In this document: piece after piece, positions 1 to 9,492 of the stretch
Layout: each line of letters begins with the position of its first letter
Numbering within the stretch: the stretch's first letter is position 1
From: Gammaproteobacteria bacterium
GTDB taxonomy: Bacteria; Pseudomonadota; Gammaproteobacteria; Ga0077536
NCBI GenBank assembly: GCA_020849475.1
Contig: JADLGE010000025.1
Coordinates: forward strand, 1 to 64,000
Length of the DNA stretch: 64,000 nucleotides
Reading direction: 5' to 3'
Notes under the pieces: generated by a model
The model's input: the letters and a program-made list of their open reading frames with translations, nothing else
Database searches by the model: none
What the model was told of the DNA's origin: nothing
Program-made: the position numbers and the translations under genes

Positions 1-161
1 ATGGTGCCGATGCTGTCGGATTCGAGCAGGGTGATCTGAAAGCCGTGTTTGGCCCAGCCGTGGGCGAGCAGGGCGGCGGTCATCCAGCCGGCGGTGCCGC
101 CGCCGACGATCAGGATATTGCGTCCCGCAACGGGCCGTGCGGATGTGTCTTGGTTCGTCAT
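1..161 (-). CDS. Flavin-dependent tryptophan halogenase, N-terminal fragment (runs off the window)
   Basis: Only the first 53 codons are in the window; the gene continues beyond base 1. The ATG at 161-159 opens a polar leader followed by a dinucleotide-binding start, ILIVGGGTAGWMTAALLA, at about residues 15-32. The GGGTAGWMTA form of the FAD-binding GxGxxG motif is typical of the tryptophan halogenase (PrnA/RebH-like) family. Members of this family halogenate tryptophan or other substrates using reduced FAD and halide. The substrate cannot be told from this fragment, and the later WxWxIP motif lies outside the window. It shares the minus strand with the DUF1329 gene upstream, but a strong terminator at 258-293 separates them, so it probably has its own promoter in 162-257. 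Confidence 0.82.
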   Translation of the reverse strand, partial: MTNQDTSARPVAGRNILIVGGGTAGWMTAALLAHGWAKHGFQITLLESDSIGT

Positions 162-257
162 CGATAGACCTCATGGACTGCTGGCAACGGCTAGGTTCGC
201 CGTCTGCGCAGTATGGTTCGCCATCCTCCCTGTTGCCTGATGGAGCGCAACTCGCGC

Positions 258-293
258 AAAAAAAAAACCGCGGGGTGGTTGCCCATCCCGCGG
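258..293 (-). terminator. Intrinsic terminator of the DUF1329 gene
   Basis: Read on the minus strand, bases 293-268 form a hairpin with an 11-bp stem (one G-T pair) and a 4-base loop. It is immediately followed by a run of ten T (the A-run at 258-267 on the plus strand). It lies 30 bases past the DUF1329 stop codon, in the right orientation to end that transcript. Confidence 0.92.
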
Positions 294-322
294 CCTTTTG
301 TGCACGGCTGTGCTGTCGGGTA

Positions 323-1759
323 CTAGGTACCCAGACGGCGCATCGCGGACTGCGTGATGTAATCAGAGATGAACTTGTTCGGTTCAATCTGATCGTAGCC
401 CGACTTCCAGCCGCCCTGGCAATGCTCGGACTGGCAGAAGCGGGTGACGCGCTTGGACTGGATATCGTTCGAGATAACCCAGTTCCAGCTCCACTCGGAG
501 CGGCCGTCAGAAGCCTTCACCACATGGTCGCCGCAATCCGGCACGCCGGTGCCCGGCTTCTTGAACATGCTGGTGTCGTACATCGAGAAGCCCGGTTCGA
601 AGGACTTCCAGATCTCGCCACGGCGGTCATAGGAGATGGCCTGCGGGTACTCGAGGTTGCGCGCATCGAGATAGATGCGGCGCTTCTGCAGCGGTGCGCG
701 CGGGAAGCCGGTGGGCTCGCCTTCGAGCACGATGACTTCCGGGATGAGCGACTTGCCGACGTTGTAGTAGGTGGTGCCCTTCGGGCCACCGACGGTCGGG
801 TGGGTCCAGTTGTCGAGGTTCGGACGCCACTGGTAGTGCATTGCGCCCAGGAACGGACCGCGGTGTACGATCTTCCAGTTGCCCCAGGTCAGCATCGGGT
901 CGCCAGCGGCCCATGCGTCGGAGAGGAACAGGTTGATACCGGCAACGAGCGGCTCGAAACGCTGGTTGGTCGGGAAGCGGCGCACGCGCTTGAACGCCGG
1001 CAGGTAGCCGTACAGTTCAGGGAACTTGGCCTGGTCGTAGTACCACTCGTTCATGAATGCGGTACCCTTGATGTCGTTCGGGGCGGTAAACCATACCGAC
1101 TGGAAACGAATCATGTCTTCATGGCCGGCCAGCGAGGTGCCGCCATTCGCGGAAGCCGGATTCACCAGACCCTGGGTCTGCTGCTGGGCCCACACGAAGT
1201 GGTATTCGTATTGGACGTCGCCTTCGGAGTCCAACGCGTAGGTCGGAATGGCGAAGATGTCCTGGTCATGACGGCCCCAGGAGAGGGTCACGTTGGCGAT
1301 ACATTCCTGGCCGGTCTGTGCTTCCGGGAAGGGATGGCCACCGATCCACGGCTTGCCGTCCTTGGTATACACGTTGCCGTCGGAACCGAACTGCGCCTGG
1401 CCCCAGTTCTTGAGGGTCGCATCGAGGTAGTAGGGCGGAAACTGCGCGGTGGTCTCGGTCTGGGTGCCGAAGATCGTGAAGGTGCGGTTGTCCTGGCTCA
1501 CTTCCTGGAACAACATCGGGTCGATGAGATCCTGGACCAGTTCGACGTTGTCCTTGCTGATGGTGTCACCGACCTTGATCTTGCCCTTGGTGTAGGCCTC
1601 GATGTTGGTCAGTTCTTCCGGATAAGCCTTGAAGCTGTCGCCGGACTTGGCCATCAATGGCCACAGAGCGCTCAGGATACCGGCACTGCCGGCGCCCTTG
1701 GCCGTCTTCTCCATGAATGCGCGACGGCTGTATTCGAAATCATATTTCTTGATATGCAT
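323..1759 (-). CDS. DUF1329 family protein with Tat signal
   Basis: This 478-residue protein belongs to the DUF1329 family, related in fold to LolA/LolB-like outer-membrane lipid-handling proteins. Family features include the central PFP segment and the C-terminal block with RRIYLDARN, YDRRGEIWKSF and a late cysteine-bearing HCQGGWKSGYD stretch. The N-terminus carries SRRAFME at residues 11-17, a twin-arginine export motif, followed by a short hydrophobic stretch, so it is probably exported folded to the periplasm. DUF1329 genes are common in gammaproteobacteria that metabolise steroids, hydrocarbons or other hydrophobic compounds, often near RND transporters; no transporter is next to this copy. 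The start ATG is preceded by a purine-rich GGGGAAA. It is monocistronic, bounded by its own terminator downstream and a structured leader upstream. Confidence 0.85.
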   Translation of the reverse strand: MHIKKYDFEYSRRAFMEKTAKGAGSAGILSALWPLMAKSGDSFKAYPEELTNIEAYTKGKIKVGDTISKDNVELVQDLIDPMLFQEVSQDNRTFTIFGTQTETTAQFPPYYLDATLKNWGQAQFGSDGNVYTKDGKPWIGGHPFPEAQTGQECIANVTLSWGRHDQDIFAIPTYALDSEGDVQYEYHFVWAQQQTQGLVNPASANGGTSLAGHEDMIRFQSVWFTAPNDIKGTAFMNEWYYDQAKFPELYGYLPAFKRVRRFPTNQRFEPLVAGINLFLSDAWAAGDPMLTWGNWKIVHRGPFLGAMHYQWRPNLDNWTHPTVGGPKGTTYYNVGKSLIPEVIVLEGEPTGFPRAPLQKRRIYLDARNLEYPQAISYDRRGEIWKSFEPGFSMYDTSMFKKPGTGVPDCGDHVVKASDGRSEWSWNWVISNDIQSKRVTRFCQSEHCQGGWKSGYDQIEPNKFISDYITQSAMRRLGT

Positions 1760-2127
1760 TGTTTCCCCTGCCTTTCCGAATGGAATCGGTAGTACTAGTC
1801 AGAACTCGGGACCGTGTCCCGTTGCTGATTGAGCACCCCTTCAACGATGCGAGAACGTATCGCTAGCCGCATAAGGTAACGCAGCCGGCGATATCGTCCA
1901 AGGCTTTTGAAGGGATTGGACGACGGCCCTTTCGCTGGGTAAGTGCCGACGCCACAAGGGCCGGTTCAAATTATTTTCGCGGGCGCGCCGATGCCTGGTG
2001 TCGTCCTGCGGATGGTGCGCTGCGGCACCGCGACAGGACCGTGCGCGCCGGCCCTGCCGCAGTCGGAGCGCAGCACGATTTCCAGTACGATGACGGCCTT
2101 CATTCTTTGGCAGCGGGGCACGGCGGC
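1760..2127. other. Hairpin-rich intergenic region between the DUF1329 gene and the RAM-domain gene
   Basis: This 368-base stretch carries no convincing gene. It separates divergent genes, so promoters for both must lie here, though no clear -35/-10 pair stands out. It contains three clean hairpins. The first pairs TCGTCCAA (1894-1901) with TTGGACGA (1916-1923). The second pairs CGGCCCTT (1924-1931) with AAGGGCCG (1956-1963). The third pairs GTCCTG (2003-2008) with CAGGAC (2034-2039), with a nested GGTGC/GCACC stem. A structured 5' leader of the DUF1329 transcript or a separate RNA is possible. Confidence 0.5.
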
Positions 2128-2406
2128 ATGGTGACGGCGATCGTACTTATCCAGACGCGTCATGGACGGACCAAGGACGTCGCGCAGGCGCTGGCGGCGT
2201 TCCCGGAGATCTCCGAGGTTTATTCGGTCGGGGGCAGTTACGACGTGGTGGCCTTGGTGCGGGTCAAGCAGAACGAGGACATCGCCGACATGGTCACCGA
2301 GCGCATGGTCAAGGTCGAGGGCATCGAGCGCACCGAGACCATGATTGCATTCAAGACCTATTCCCGGCACGACCTCGAGAACGTCTTCTCGCTGGGGCTG
2401 GAATAA
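2128..2406 (+). CDS. Stand-alone Lrp/AsnC-type ligand-binding (RAM) domain protein
   Basis: A 92-residue protein that is only the C-terminal effector-binding domain of Lrp/AsnC regulators, without the helix-turn-helix. The pattern fits: an opening beta strand MVTAIVLIQTR, the GSYDVVALVRV core strand around residues 40-50, and the closing IERTETMIAFKTYS. Such proteins (SraA/RAM-like) form decamers or octamers that bind amino acids or other small ligands and may modulate a partner. The ATG at 2128 is chosen because it starts exactly at the domain's first strand; an in-frame upstream extension from 2041 has random-looking sequence. It precedes the thioesterase and thiolase genes on the same strand by 29 bases, suggesting co-transcription. 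Confidence 0.85.
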   Translation: MVTAIVLIQTRHGRTKDVAQALAAFPEISEVYSVGGSYDVVALVRVKQNEDIADMVTERMVKVEGIERTETMIAFKTYSRHDLENVFSLGLE

Positions 2407-2435
2407 GGTCGACAGGCCAGGGCTTGGGTGGGGCA

Positions 2436-2903
2436 ATGCTGAGTTATTGGCGCGAGCACGTGGTGACCTGGGGCGAGTGCGATCCTTTTGGCTTGGTCTA
2501 TTACCCGCACATGCTGGCCTGGTTCAACGATACCGAGCATGCCCTGTGGCGGGCGCTCGGCCATCCTATTGAAGACATGATTGCGCGCGACCGCACGACT
2601 TTCGTGATGGGCGAGGTGGGCTTCCGCTTCACCGGCCCCATCCGCTATGGCGAGCCGGTGCTGTGCCGGGTGTCGGTCCTGCACCTCGGCCGCAGTTCCC
2701 TGAAGTGGGGCAGCGAGTGCGTGGCCGCACGCGACGGCGCACCGGTCTATGTCGGCAGCGCCACCCGCGTCTACGCCCGTATCAATGATGACAACAGTCT
2801 CGCCGCGGCGCCGATAAGCGATGCGTTGCGCGCGCTGCTGGAAGGTCCGTCACCGCCTTCGGCGCTGCTCCCGGCGGCGTTGGCCGCCAAGCTCGGCTGG
2901 TAG
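2436..2903 (+). CDS. Acyl-CoA thioesterase, 4-hydroxybenzoyl-CoA thioesterase (hotdog) family
   Basis: A 155-residue single-hotdog-domain protein. Near the N-terminus the CDPFGLVYYPHMLAWF motif matches the active site of 4HBT-type thioesterases, with Asp16 the likely catalytic residue; the FRFTGPIRYGEPV and SLKWGSE strands fit the rest of the fold. It would hydrolyse an acyl-CoA to the free acid; the substrate is not readable. The ATG at 2436 is used; a TTG four codons earlier (2424) is an alternative. The gene lies between the RAM-domain gene and a thiolase and probably belongs to the same acyl-CoA operon. Confidence 0.85.
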   Translation: MLSYWREHVVTWGECDPFGLVYYPHMLAWFNDTEHALWRALGHPIEDMIARDRTTFVMGEVGFRFTGPIRYGEPVLCRVSVLHLGRSSLKWGSECVAARDGAPVYVGSATRVYARINDDNSLAAAPISDALRALLEGPSPPSALLPAALAAKLGW

Positions 2904-2954
2904 TCAGCGGCGCGCCGGCGGGCTGATATAGTCGCGCGCTTCGACCACGCGTGG

Positions 2955-4184
2955 GTGTCCGCCTCGATGTCAGCTTCGATTCCAGTGATCGCGATCCCCC
3001 ATGGCGCCTACTGGTGCACGCCCTTCGCGCGCTGGCAGGGCAGCCTCGCCCATCTGCACAGCCTGCGTTTCGCCGCCCGCGTGGCGCGCGACGCGCTGGC
3101 CGCCCGGGCGATTGAGCTGAACGCCTTCGATTACGGCGTGCTGGGCATGACGGTGCCACAGCGCAATTCTTTTTATGGCCTGCCGTGGCTGACCGGCGAG
3201 ATGGGCGCCGCCCACATCGGCGGTCCCACCATCATGCAGGCCTGCGCGACCAGCGCACGGGTGCTGGTGCAGGCCGCGCAGGAAGTGGCGAGTGGCGCCG
3301 CGGACTGCGCGCTCACCATCACCGCCGACCGGGTATCCAACGGCCCACACCTCTATTACCCCAATCCCCAGGGCGCGGGCGGCAGCGGCGAGAGCGAAGA
3401 CTGGGTCTTGGGCAACTTCGACAAGGACCCGCTGGCCGGCTGCAACATGCTCACGACCGCCGAGAACTGCGCGCGCAAGTGGCAGGTGAGCCGCGAAGAG
3501 CAACATGCGCTGGTCGTGCGCCGCTATGAACAGTACCGCGCGGCGACCACGCCCGACGCCGACGGTCGCACTTTTCAAAGTCGCTACATGGTCACGCCGC
3601 TGGCGGTGCCCGACCAGCGCAGCAAGCGCGTGGTGGCGACCTTGCACGGCGATGAAGGCGTGCATGAAACCACCGCCGCGGGTCTCGCGCGCCTCACGCC
3701 GGTGATGCCGGACGGCACTGTGAGCTTCGGCGCCCAGACCCATCCCGCCGACGGCAACGCCGGCATGGTGGTGACCACGCCCGCGCGCGCGCGGGACCTG
3801 GCGCGCGATGCGTCGATACACATCGAACTCCTGGCCAGCGGCCAGGCGCGTACGGAGTTGGCCTACATGCCTGCCGCGCCCATCGGCGCCGCGCAGCGCG
3901 CGCTGGCCGCCGCCGGCATCGGCATCAAGGATCTCGCTGCCATCAAGTCGCACAATCCGTTCGCCTTGAACGACATCATCTTCGCGCGCGAAACCGGCGC
4001 GCCGCTGGCGACCATGAACAACTACGGCTGCTCATTGATTTGGGGCCATCCGCAGGCGCCCACCGGCATGCGCGCGATCATCGAACTGATTGAAGAACTG
4101 GTGCTGCTCGGCGGCGGCTATGGCCTGTTCCATGGCTGCGCCGCCGGTGACACGGCGATGGCCGTGGTATTGCGCGTGCATTGA
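2955..4184 (+). CDS. Thiolase family protein (acetyl-CoA acetyltransferase-like)
   Basis: A 409-residue thiolase. All three hallmark catalytic positions are visible: Cys97 in QACATSA (nucleophile), His365 in the IWGHPQAPTG motif near the C-terminus, and Cys395 in HGCAAGDT. The HNPFALND loop replaces the common NEAFA. The family cleaves 3-ketoacyl-CoA with CoA or condenses two acyl-CoAs; the motifs differ enough from housekeeping thiolases (NNYGCSLIWGHP instead of NVNGGAIALGHP) to suggest an unusual substrate such as a branched, aromatic or steroid-derived acyl-CoA. It is followed within 7 bases by the CoxG-like gene and preceded by a thioesterase, consistent with a small degradative module. 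The start could also be at the Met five codons in (2967). Confidence 0.88.
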   Translation: MSASMSASIPVIAIPHGAYWCTPFARWQGSLAHLHSLRFAARVARDALAARAIELNAFDYGVLGMTVPQRNSFYGLPWLTGEMGAAHIGGPTIMQACATSARVLVQAAQEVASGAADCALTITADRVSNGPHLYYPNPQGAGGSGESEDWVLGNFDKDPLAGCNMLTTAENCARKWQVSREEQHALVVRRYEQYRAATTPDADGRTFQSRYMVTPLAVPDQRSKRVVATLHGDEGVHETTAAGLARLTPVMPDGTVSFGAQTHPADGNAGMVVTTPARARDLARDASIHIELLASGQARTELAYMPAAPIGAAQRALAAAGIGIKDLAAIKSHNPFALNDIIFARETGAPLATMNNYGCSLIWGHPQAPTGMRAIIELIEELVLLGGGYGLFHGCAAGDTAMAVVLRVH

Positions 4185-4190
4185 TTGTCG

Positions 4191-4634
4191 ATGGACGTTG
4201 AAGGCGAATTCCTGCTGCCCGCGCCGCCCGGCGACGTGTGGCGCAGTCTCAATGACCCCGAGGTGCTGGTGCGCTGCATCCCCGGCTGTCAGCGCATGAC
4301 GCGCATCGACGCGGAAAATTTCGAATGCGAGATCCTGCTGAGCTACGGCCCCATCAAGGCCACTTTCATGACCGTGCTGGTGTTGTCCAACGTGCGCGCG
4401 CCGGATTCCTACACCTTGACCGGGCGCAGCCAGGGCGGGCTGTCGGGGGTCGGTGAAGGTGTGGCGGACGTGTGGCTCATGAGCGTGCACAGCGGCACGT
4501 CGCTGCGTTACGCCGCGCGCCTGTCGGCCAGTGGCCGCATCGCCAGGATTGGCGCGCGCTGGTTGAACGGCGCCACGCGACGCATGACCGAGAAATTTTT
4601 CAATGCGTTCGCGGCGACGTTTGGTGAGGGTTGA
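4191..4634 (+). CDS. CoxG-like SRPBCC (START-fold) family protein
   Basis: A 147-residue protein with the CoxG/SRPBCC signature: an N-terminal GEFLLPAPPGDVWRSLNDPEVLVRCIPGC segment followed by strands and a C-terminal amphipathic helix. The family binds hydrophobic ligands or, for CoxG, anchors CO dehydrogenase to the membrane. No CO dehydrogenase genes are here, so a ligand-binding or acyl-CoA-related role with the adjoining thiolase is more likely; this is inference from position only. The start ATG at 4191 lies 6 bases after the thiolase stop; a TTG two codons earlier (4185) would also work. Confidence 0.8.
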   Translation: MDVEGEFLLPAPPGDVWRSLNDPEVLVRCIPGCQRMTRIDAENFECEILLSYGPIKATFMTVLVLSNVRAPDSYTLTGRSQGGLSGVGEGVADVWLMSVHSGTSLRYAARLSASGRIARIGARWLNGATRRMTEKFFNAFAATFGEG

Positions 4635-4652
4635 CGGCGGGCGGGGCGGTCT

Positions 4653-4676
4653 AATGTGCGAATGAATTCGCACATT
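4653..4676. repeat. Palindromic repeat, GTGCGAATGAATTCGCAC family, copy 1
   Basis: AATGTGCGAATGAATTCGCACATT is a near-perfect palindrome (11-base arms around GA). It occupies most of the 52-base gap between the convergent CoxG-like and DUF2126 genes and could act as a bidirectional transcription stop. The same core recurs at 22519, 22577, 52181 and 55054. Confidence 0.9.
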
Positions 4677-4686
4677 GAAGTCCGCC

Positions 4687-7600
4687 TCAGCGGCGCAAAT
4701 CCAGCGTAAACGGCATATCCACCGCAATCTCTGCCTTGCGCCATTCGACCTGTCCCTGCGTATGCCCTTGCCGTTCGAAGCGCGCCAGACGCCGCGCTTC
4801 CGCTTCGCGCGCATTGACCGGGTAGGTGTCGTAACTGCGGCCGCCGGGATGGGCGACGTGATAACGACAGCCGGCCAGCGCGCGGCCGTTGGCGATATCG
4901 ACCAGGTCGAAGGTCAGCGGATTATGCGAGCGGATGGTCGGGTGCATGGCCGACGGCGGATCCCAGGCCTTGAAGCGCACGCCGCCGACATAGTTGCCGC
5001 GCACGCCGGTCGGTTGCAGCGGCACCGCGCGGCCATTGCACGCAATGCCGTAACGCTCGGGCACGAAGCCCGTCACTTCGACCTGCAGACGTTCCACTGA
5101 CGAATCGACATAGCGCGCAGTGCCGTTCTCTTCACCGAGCACATGCCAGGGCTCGAGCGCGGTGCGCAGATTCAATTCGATGCCGCGATAGGCAATCTGC
5201 CCGAAGCTCGGGAAGCGGAACTCGAAGAACGGCTCATACCAGGCCGCGTCGAAGCCATAGCCACGCGTCGCGAGTTCATCGATGACTTCACGAAAATCAT
5301 TCCACACGAACCACGGCAGCATGAACCTGTCATGCAGCTGCGTGCCCCAGTGGATGAGCGGGTGCTCATAGGGCCGGTCCCAGAAGCTCGCCACCAGAGC
5401 GCGCAGCAGCAGCATCTGGGTCAGGCTCATGCGCGCATGGGGCGGCATTTCAAAGGCGCGAAATTCCAGCAGGCCGCGGCGGCCGCCGCTGTGGTCAGGT
5501 GAATAGAGCTTGTCGATGCAGAACTCGGCACGATGGGTGTTGCCGGTCAGATCGATGAGCTGATTGCGCATCACCCGGTCGACCAGCCACGGCGCGACTT
5601 GCGCATCGCCACGCGGCAACTGTGCGAGCGCGGTGGCGAGTTCATGCAGCCGGTCATCGCGCGCTTCGTCGACGCGCGGCGCCTGGCTGGTCGGGCCGAT
5701 GAACAAACCGGAAAACAGATAGGACAGCGATGGGTGGTTCTGCCAGAAGCGCAGCAGTGAGCCGAGCAGATGCGGACGTCGCAGCAGCGGCGAATCGGCC
5801 GGCGTGGTGCCGCCGAGCGTCACATGGTTGCCGCCGCCGGTGCCGGTGTGGCGACCGTCGAGCATGAATTTTTCGGTGGCGAGCCGCGACTGCCGCGCGT
5901 GTTCATACAGCGAGGTGCTGAGCTCCACCAGTTCAGGCCAGCTGTGGCAGGGTTGCACGTTGACTTCGATGACGCCGGGGTCGGGCGTGATCTGCAACAT
6001 GGACAGTCGTGCGTCGCGCGGTGGCTCATAGCCTTCAATCACCACGGGCTGCCGGAGTTCTTCCGCGGTCGCCTCGATCGCATGGATCAATTCCACGTAG
6101 TCGGCGAGATTCACCAGCGGCGGCAGGAACAGGTGCAGGCGTCCGTCGCGCACTTCGGTGCACAGCGCGGTGCGCACCAGGCTGTCATCGACGACGGGCG
6201 GCTTGCGCGCAGGCGGCGCGCTGCGCAGTGTCGGCGCCTGGCGGTACCAATGACGCGGCATGAGCGGCTGCGGCGGCGCGAACGGATCGCTGACCGGCGC
6301 TTCTTCGCGCCCCGGGTCGGCGGCAGCCGGCAGCGATTGCACTGGCAGACGCAGGCCCAGCGGTGAATCGCCGGGGATCAGAAACAGATGGCCACGGCGC
6401 AAGGGCCAACTGCCGCTGCGCCAGCCGCCGGCAATGCCGCGTGCCAAGGGCAATACGTAACCCGCCGGTCTGTGCAATGCGCCTTCGAACAAGCGCCGCA
6501 GACGCGCGCGTTCCACCGGGCTCGCCAGGCGCGCGTCGGTCGGTTCGATGTTGAGCGGCAGCGTGCCTTCTTTCCACAGGTAGTAGTAACTGTCTTCGAA
6601 AGCCGTCTGCACGTATTTCGGTTCGAGCCCCAGGCGCGCGGCCAGGCGGGCCGCGAAGATCTGGTCGATGGCAGCGGCCAGCGGCGCGTCGGCTCTGGCG
6701 AGGTTGGCGAGCAGCTCGGGCTTGGCCCATAGCGGCTCGCCGTCCTTGCGCCAGAAGATGCCGAGCGCCCAGCGCGGCAGTTCTTCGCCCGGGTACCACT
6801 TGCCGATGCCGTGATGGACCAGGCCACCCGGCGCGTAGTGGCCGTGCAGTCGTTCCAGCAATACCTCGGCGGCATGGCGCTTGCCCGGGCCGTCGGCCGC
6901 AGTCGTCCACTGCGGGCTCTCGAAGTCGTCGACCGACACGAAGGTCGGTTCGCCGCCCATGGTCAGGCGCACGTCCTTGGCCGCGAGGTCCGCATCGACC
7001 TGGCGGCCGATGGCATCGATGCACTGCCATTGCGCTTCGCTGTAGGGCTTGGTGACGCGCCGGTCTTCATGCACACGCACCACGCTGTTGCTGTACTCGA
7101 GTTCGACCTCGCAGCGCTCGGTGGCGCCTTCGACCGCTGCCGCATGGCTGAAATGCGGCGTGGCCGCCAATGGAATGTGACCTTCGGCGGCGAACAGGCC
7201 AGAGGTCGGGTCGAGACCCACCCAGCCCGCACCGGGCAGATAGACCTCGGCCCAGGCATGCAGATCGCTGAAGTCGGCGCTCGGCCCCGACGGGCCGTCC
7301 AAGGCCTTGATGTCCTCCGTTAACTGCACCAGGTAGCCGGATACGAAGCGGCTCGCGAGGCCGACGTGACGCGCTATCTGCACCAGCAGCCAGGCACTGT
7401 CACGGCAGGAACCGCGGCCGCTGGCGAGGGTTTCCTCGCAGCTCTGCACACCCGGCTCGAGGCGCACGATGTAGTCGATGTCCTGCTCGAGGCGCTGGTT
7501 GAGTGCGACCAGAAAATCAATGGTCGGCATGGTCTCGCGCGGCACCCCGCTCAGCCACGCCTGCAGCAGCGGGCCGTTGTCCGACACCACGCGATAGGGT

Positions 7601-7944
7601 GCGAGGTCATCGACCAGCGCCGGGGCGTAGTCGAAGGGGCAGGTCATGGCGCTCTCTTCGAGGAAGAAGTCGAAGGGATTGATGGCGACCATTTCCACGA
7701 TCACTTCGACATCGACCGTGAGCCGTGCGCTGGGCTCGGGAAACACCACGCGCGCCAGGTGATTGGCGTAGGCATCCTGCTGCCAGTTGATGAAATGACC
7801 GTCGGGCTGGATAGTCATGGAATAGGATTCGATGCGTGTGCGCGTATGGGGCGCGGGCTTCATGCGCAGCACGTGCGGCCCCAGGGCCACGGGCCGGTCG
7901 AAGCGGTAGTCGGTGTGGTGTCGGATGGCTACGCGGATGCTCAC
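4687..7944 (-). CDS. Transglutaminase-like / DUF2126 fusion protein (Anbu-associated)
   Basis: A 1085-residue two-part protein. Residues 1 to about 110 form the bacterial transglutaminase N-terminal domain (starting [12 protein letters not shown]). The transglutaminase core follows, with a complete Cys-His-Asp triad: Cys180 in [10 protein letters not shown], His229 in DLHAWAEVY and Asp245 in LDPTSG. The rest, from about 300 on, is DUF2126, which contains a glutamate/aspartate-rich enzyme-like core. This fusion is known to travel with circularly permuted ATP-grasp and alpha-E proteins in a predicted peptide-ligating system. Here it diverges from those two genes across a 102-base gap (7945-8046). 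The catalytic residues suggest an active amidase, peptidase or transglutaminase; the substrate is unknown. No signal peptide is evident, so it is probably cytoplasmic. Confidence 0.9.
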   Translation of the reverse strand: MSIRVAIRHHTDYRFDRPVALGPHVLRMKPAPHTRTRIESYSMTIQPDGHFINWQQDAYANHLARVVFPEPSARLTVDVEVIVEMVAINPFDFFLEESAMTCPFDYAPALVDDLAPYRVVSDNGPLLQAWLSGVPRETMPTIDFLVALNQRLEQDIDYIVRLEPGVQSCEETLASGRGSCRDSAWLLVQIARHVGLASRFVSGYLVQLTEDIKALDGPSGPSADFSDLHAWAEVYLPGAGWVGLDPTSGLFAAEGHIPLAATPHFSHAAAVEGATERCEVELEYSNSVVRVHEDRRVTKPYSEAQWQCIDAIGRQVDADLAAKDVRLTMGGEPTFVSVDDFESPQWTTAADGPGKRHAAEVLLERLHGHYAPGGLVHHGIGKWYPGEELPRWALGIFWRKDGEPLWAKPELLANLARADAPLAAAIDQIFAARLAARLGLEPKYVQTAFEDSYYYLWKEGTLPLNIEPTDARLASPVERARLRRLFEGALHRPAGYVLPLARGIAGGWRSGSWPLRRGHLFLIPGDSPLGLRLPVQSLPAAADPGREEAPVSDPFAPPQPLMPRHWYRQAPTLRSAPPARKPPVVDDSLVRTALCTEVRDGRLHLFLPPLVNLADYVELIHAIEATAEELRQPVVIEGYEPPRDARLSMLQITPDPGVIEVNVQPCHSWPELVELSTSLYEHARQSRLATEKFMLDGRHTGTGGGNHVTLGGTTPADSPLLRRPHLLGSLLRFWQNHPSLSYLFSGLFIGPTSQAPRVDEARDDRLHELATALAQLPRGDAQVAPWLVDRVMRNQLIDLTGNTHRAEFCIDKLYSPDHSGGRRGLLEFRAFEMPPHARMSLTQMLLLRALVASFWDRPYEHPLIHWGTQLHDRFMLPWFVWNDFREVIDELATRGYGFDAAWYEPFFEFRFPSFGQIAYRGIELNLRTALEPWHVLGEENGTARYVDSSVERLQVEVTGFVPERYGIACNGRAVPLQPTGVRGNYVGGVRFKAWDPPSAMHPTIRSHNPLTFDLVDIANGRALAGCRYHVAHPGGRSYDTYPVNAREAEARRLARFERQGHTQGQVEWRKAEIAVDMPFTLDLRR

Positions 7945-8046
7945 GCGATCGATTCCTCAAGGCCTGCGGCGCGCGGCGCCGGTACAGTGGAGAGTAGCTG
8001 CTTCATTCTGACTCGAAGATGGCATGAATCATGCCAAGAGCGATTT

Positions 8047-9492
8047 ATGAAATTCTCCTGGCAGAACTATGACAGTCGCGGCTTCTATGACGAACTGATC
8101 GCCGAGCGTGGCAGCGCGCGCGCGGCGGGAAGCGCCGTCGCGAAGCATATCCGTTCGCTGACCATGGATGAGATTCGTGAGCGCCAGCGCGCCGCGGAAC
8201 TCGCGGTCAAGACCATGGGCATCACCTTCACGGTCTACAGTGAAGGCACCAATATTGATCGCGCATGGCCCTACGACATCATTCCGCGCACCATTTCGGG
8301 GAGCGACTGGGATCGCGTCGAGGCCGGGCTGGTGCAGCGACTCACGGCCCTCAATCTGTTCATCGACGATGTCTACAACGAACAGCGCATCCTGCGCGAC
8401 CGCGTGGTGCCGCGTGAACTCATCGTCGAGTCGGGCAACTTCCGTGCTGCCTGCGTCGGCATGCGACCCAAGCATGGCGTGTGGGCGCACATCTGCGGCA
8501 GCGATCTGATTCGCGACCGCGACGGCACCTTCTATGTGCTGGAGGACAACCTGCGCGTGCCATCGGGCGTTTCTTACATGCTCGAGAACCGCAAGGTCAC
8601 CAAGCGCGTGTTTCCCGAACTGTTCGCCGCCGACAACATGCGGCCGATAGGCGAGTACACCGCCCACCTGTTCGCGATGCTGGCTTCGCTGTCGCCGCGC
8701 GAAGGCCAGCGGCCGGTGGTGGTGGTGCTGACGCCGGGCATCTACAACTCGGCCTACTTCGAACACTCCTATCTCGCCCAGCAGATGGGCGCCGAGCTGG
8801 TCGAGGGCGGCGATCTGTTCGTCGGCAGTGATGACTGCGTGTACATGCGCACCATCGCCGGCCAGGCGCGCGTCGATGTCATTTATAGGCGCATCGACGA
8901 TCTATTCCTCGATCCCGAAGTATTCAATCCCGATTCTACGCTCGGCGTGCCGGGCCTCATGCGCGCCTGGCTGCGCGGCAAGGTGGCGCTCGCCAATGCG
9001 CCGGGCGCGGGCGTCGCCGATGACAAGGCGGTCTACACCTACGTGCCCGACATGATTCGCTATTACCTAGACCAGGACGCCATCCTGCCCACTGTCGAGA
9101 CCTATCGCTGCGGCGAGAAAGAGCCCTGCGCGTTCGTGCTGCAGCATCTCGACAAGCTGGTGGTGAAACCCGTCAACGAATCGGGCGGCTATGGCATGTT
9201 GATGGGGCCGAGCGCCAGTGCTGACGAACGCCATGCCTTTGCGCGGCTGCTGCGCGCCAACCCGCGCAATTATGTCGCGCAGCCATTGGTCGCGCTGTCG
9301 ACCTGTCCGACCGTGTGCGGCGACGACATCGAGCCGCGCCATCTCGATCTCAGGCCCTTCATCCTGCAGGGCGCGCAACACTATGTGACGCCCGGCGGCC
9401 TGACGCGCGTGGCACTCAAGAAGGGCTCTTTCGTGGTCAATTCTTCCCAGGGCGGTGGCAGCAAGGACACCTGGATCGTGGACTGCCCATGA
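8047..9492 (+). CDS. Circularly permuted ATP-grasp type 2 family protein
   Basis: A 481-residue protein of the circularly permuted ATP-grasp family. Visible blocks are FYVLEDNLRVPSGVSYMLENR, a central GADLVEGGDLF-like segment (here MGAELVEGGDLFVG) and LVVKPVNESGGYGMLMGP near residues 375-395, which supplies ATP-contacting residues. ATP-grasp enzymes of this class are predicted to ligate an amino acid or peptide to a carboxylate through an acyl-phosphate. The ATG at 8047 is chosen because the conserved N-terminus MKFSWQNYDSRGFYDEL begins there; the frame is open far upstream but that part is antisense to the DUF2126 gene. The stop overlaps the next start (ATGA), so it is translationally coupled to the alpha-E gene. 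Confidence 0.92.
   Translation: MKFSWQNYDSRGFYDELIAERGSARAAGSAVAKHIRSLTMDEIRERQRAAELAVKTMGITFTVYSEGTNIDRAWPYDIIPRTISGSDWDRVEAGLVQRLTALNLFIDDVYNEQRILRDRVVPRELIVESGNFRAACVGMRPKHGVWAHICGSDLIRDRDGTFYVLEDNLRVPSGVSYMLENRKVTKRVFPELFAADNMRPIGEYTAHLFAMLASLSPREGQRPVVVVLTPGIYNSAYFEHSYLAQQMGAELVEGGDLFVGSDDCVYMRTIAGQARVDVIYRRIDDLFLDPEVFNPDSTLGVPGLMRAWLRGKVALANAPGAGVADDKAVYTYVPDMIRYYLDQDAILPTVETYRCGEKEPCAFVLQHLDKLVVKPVNESGGYGMLMGPSASADERHAFARLLRANPRNYVAQPLVALSTCPTVCGDDIEPRHLDLRPFILQGAQHYVTPGGLTRVALKKGSFVVNSSQGGGSKDTWIVDCP

Noticed and set aside
137-1792. Long plus-strand frame opposite the DUF1329 gene
   Set aside because: It is the antisense of a well-supported gene; the translated sequence lacks any family features and includes the terminator region.
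7366-8046. Upstream extension of the ATP-grasp gene
   Set aside because: That part is antisense to the DUF2126 protein's N-terminus; family N-terminus begins at 8047.
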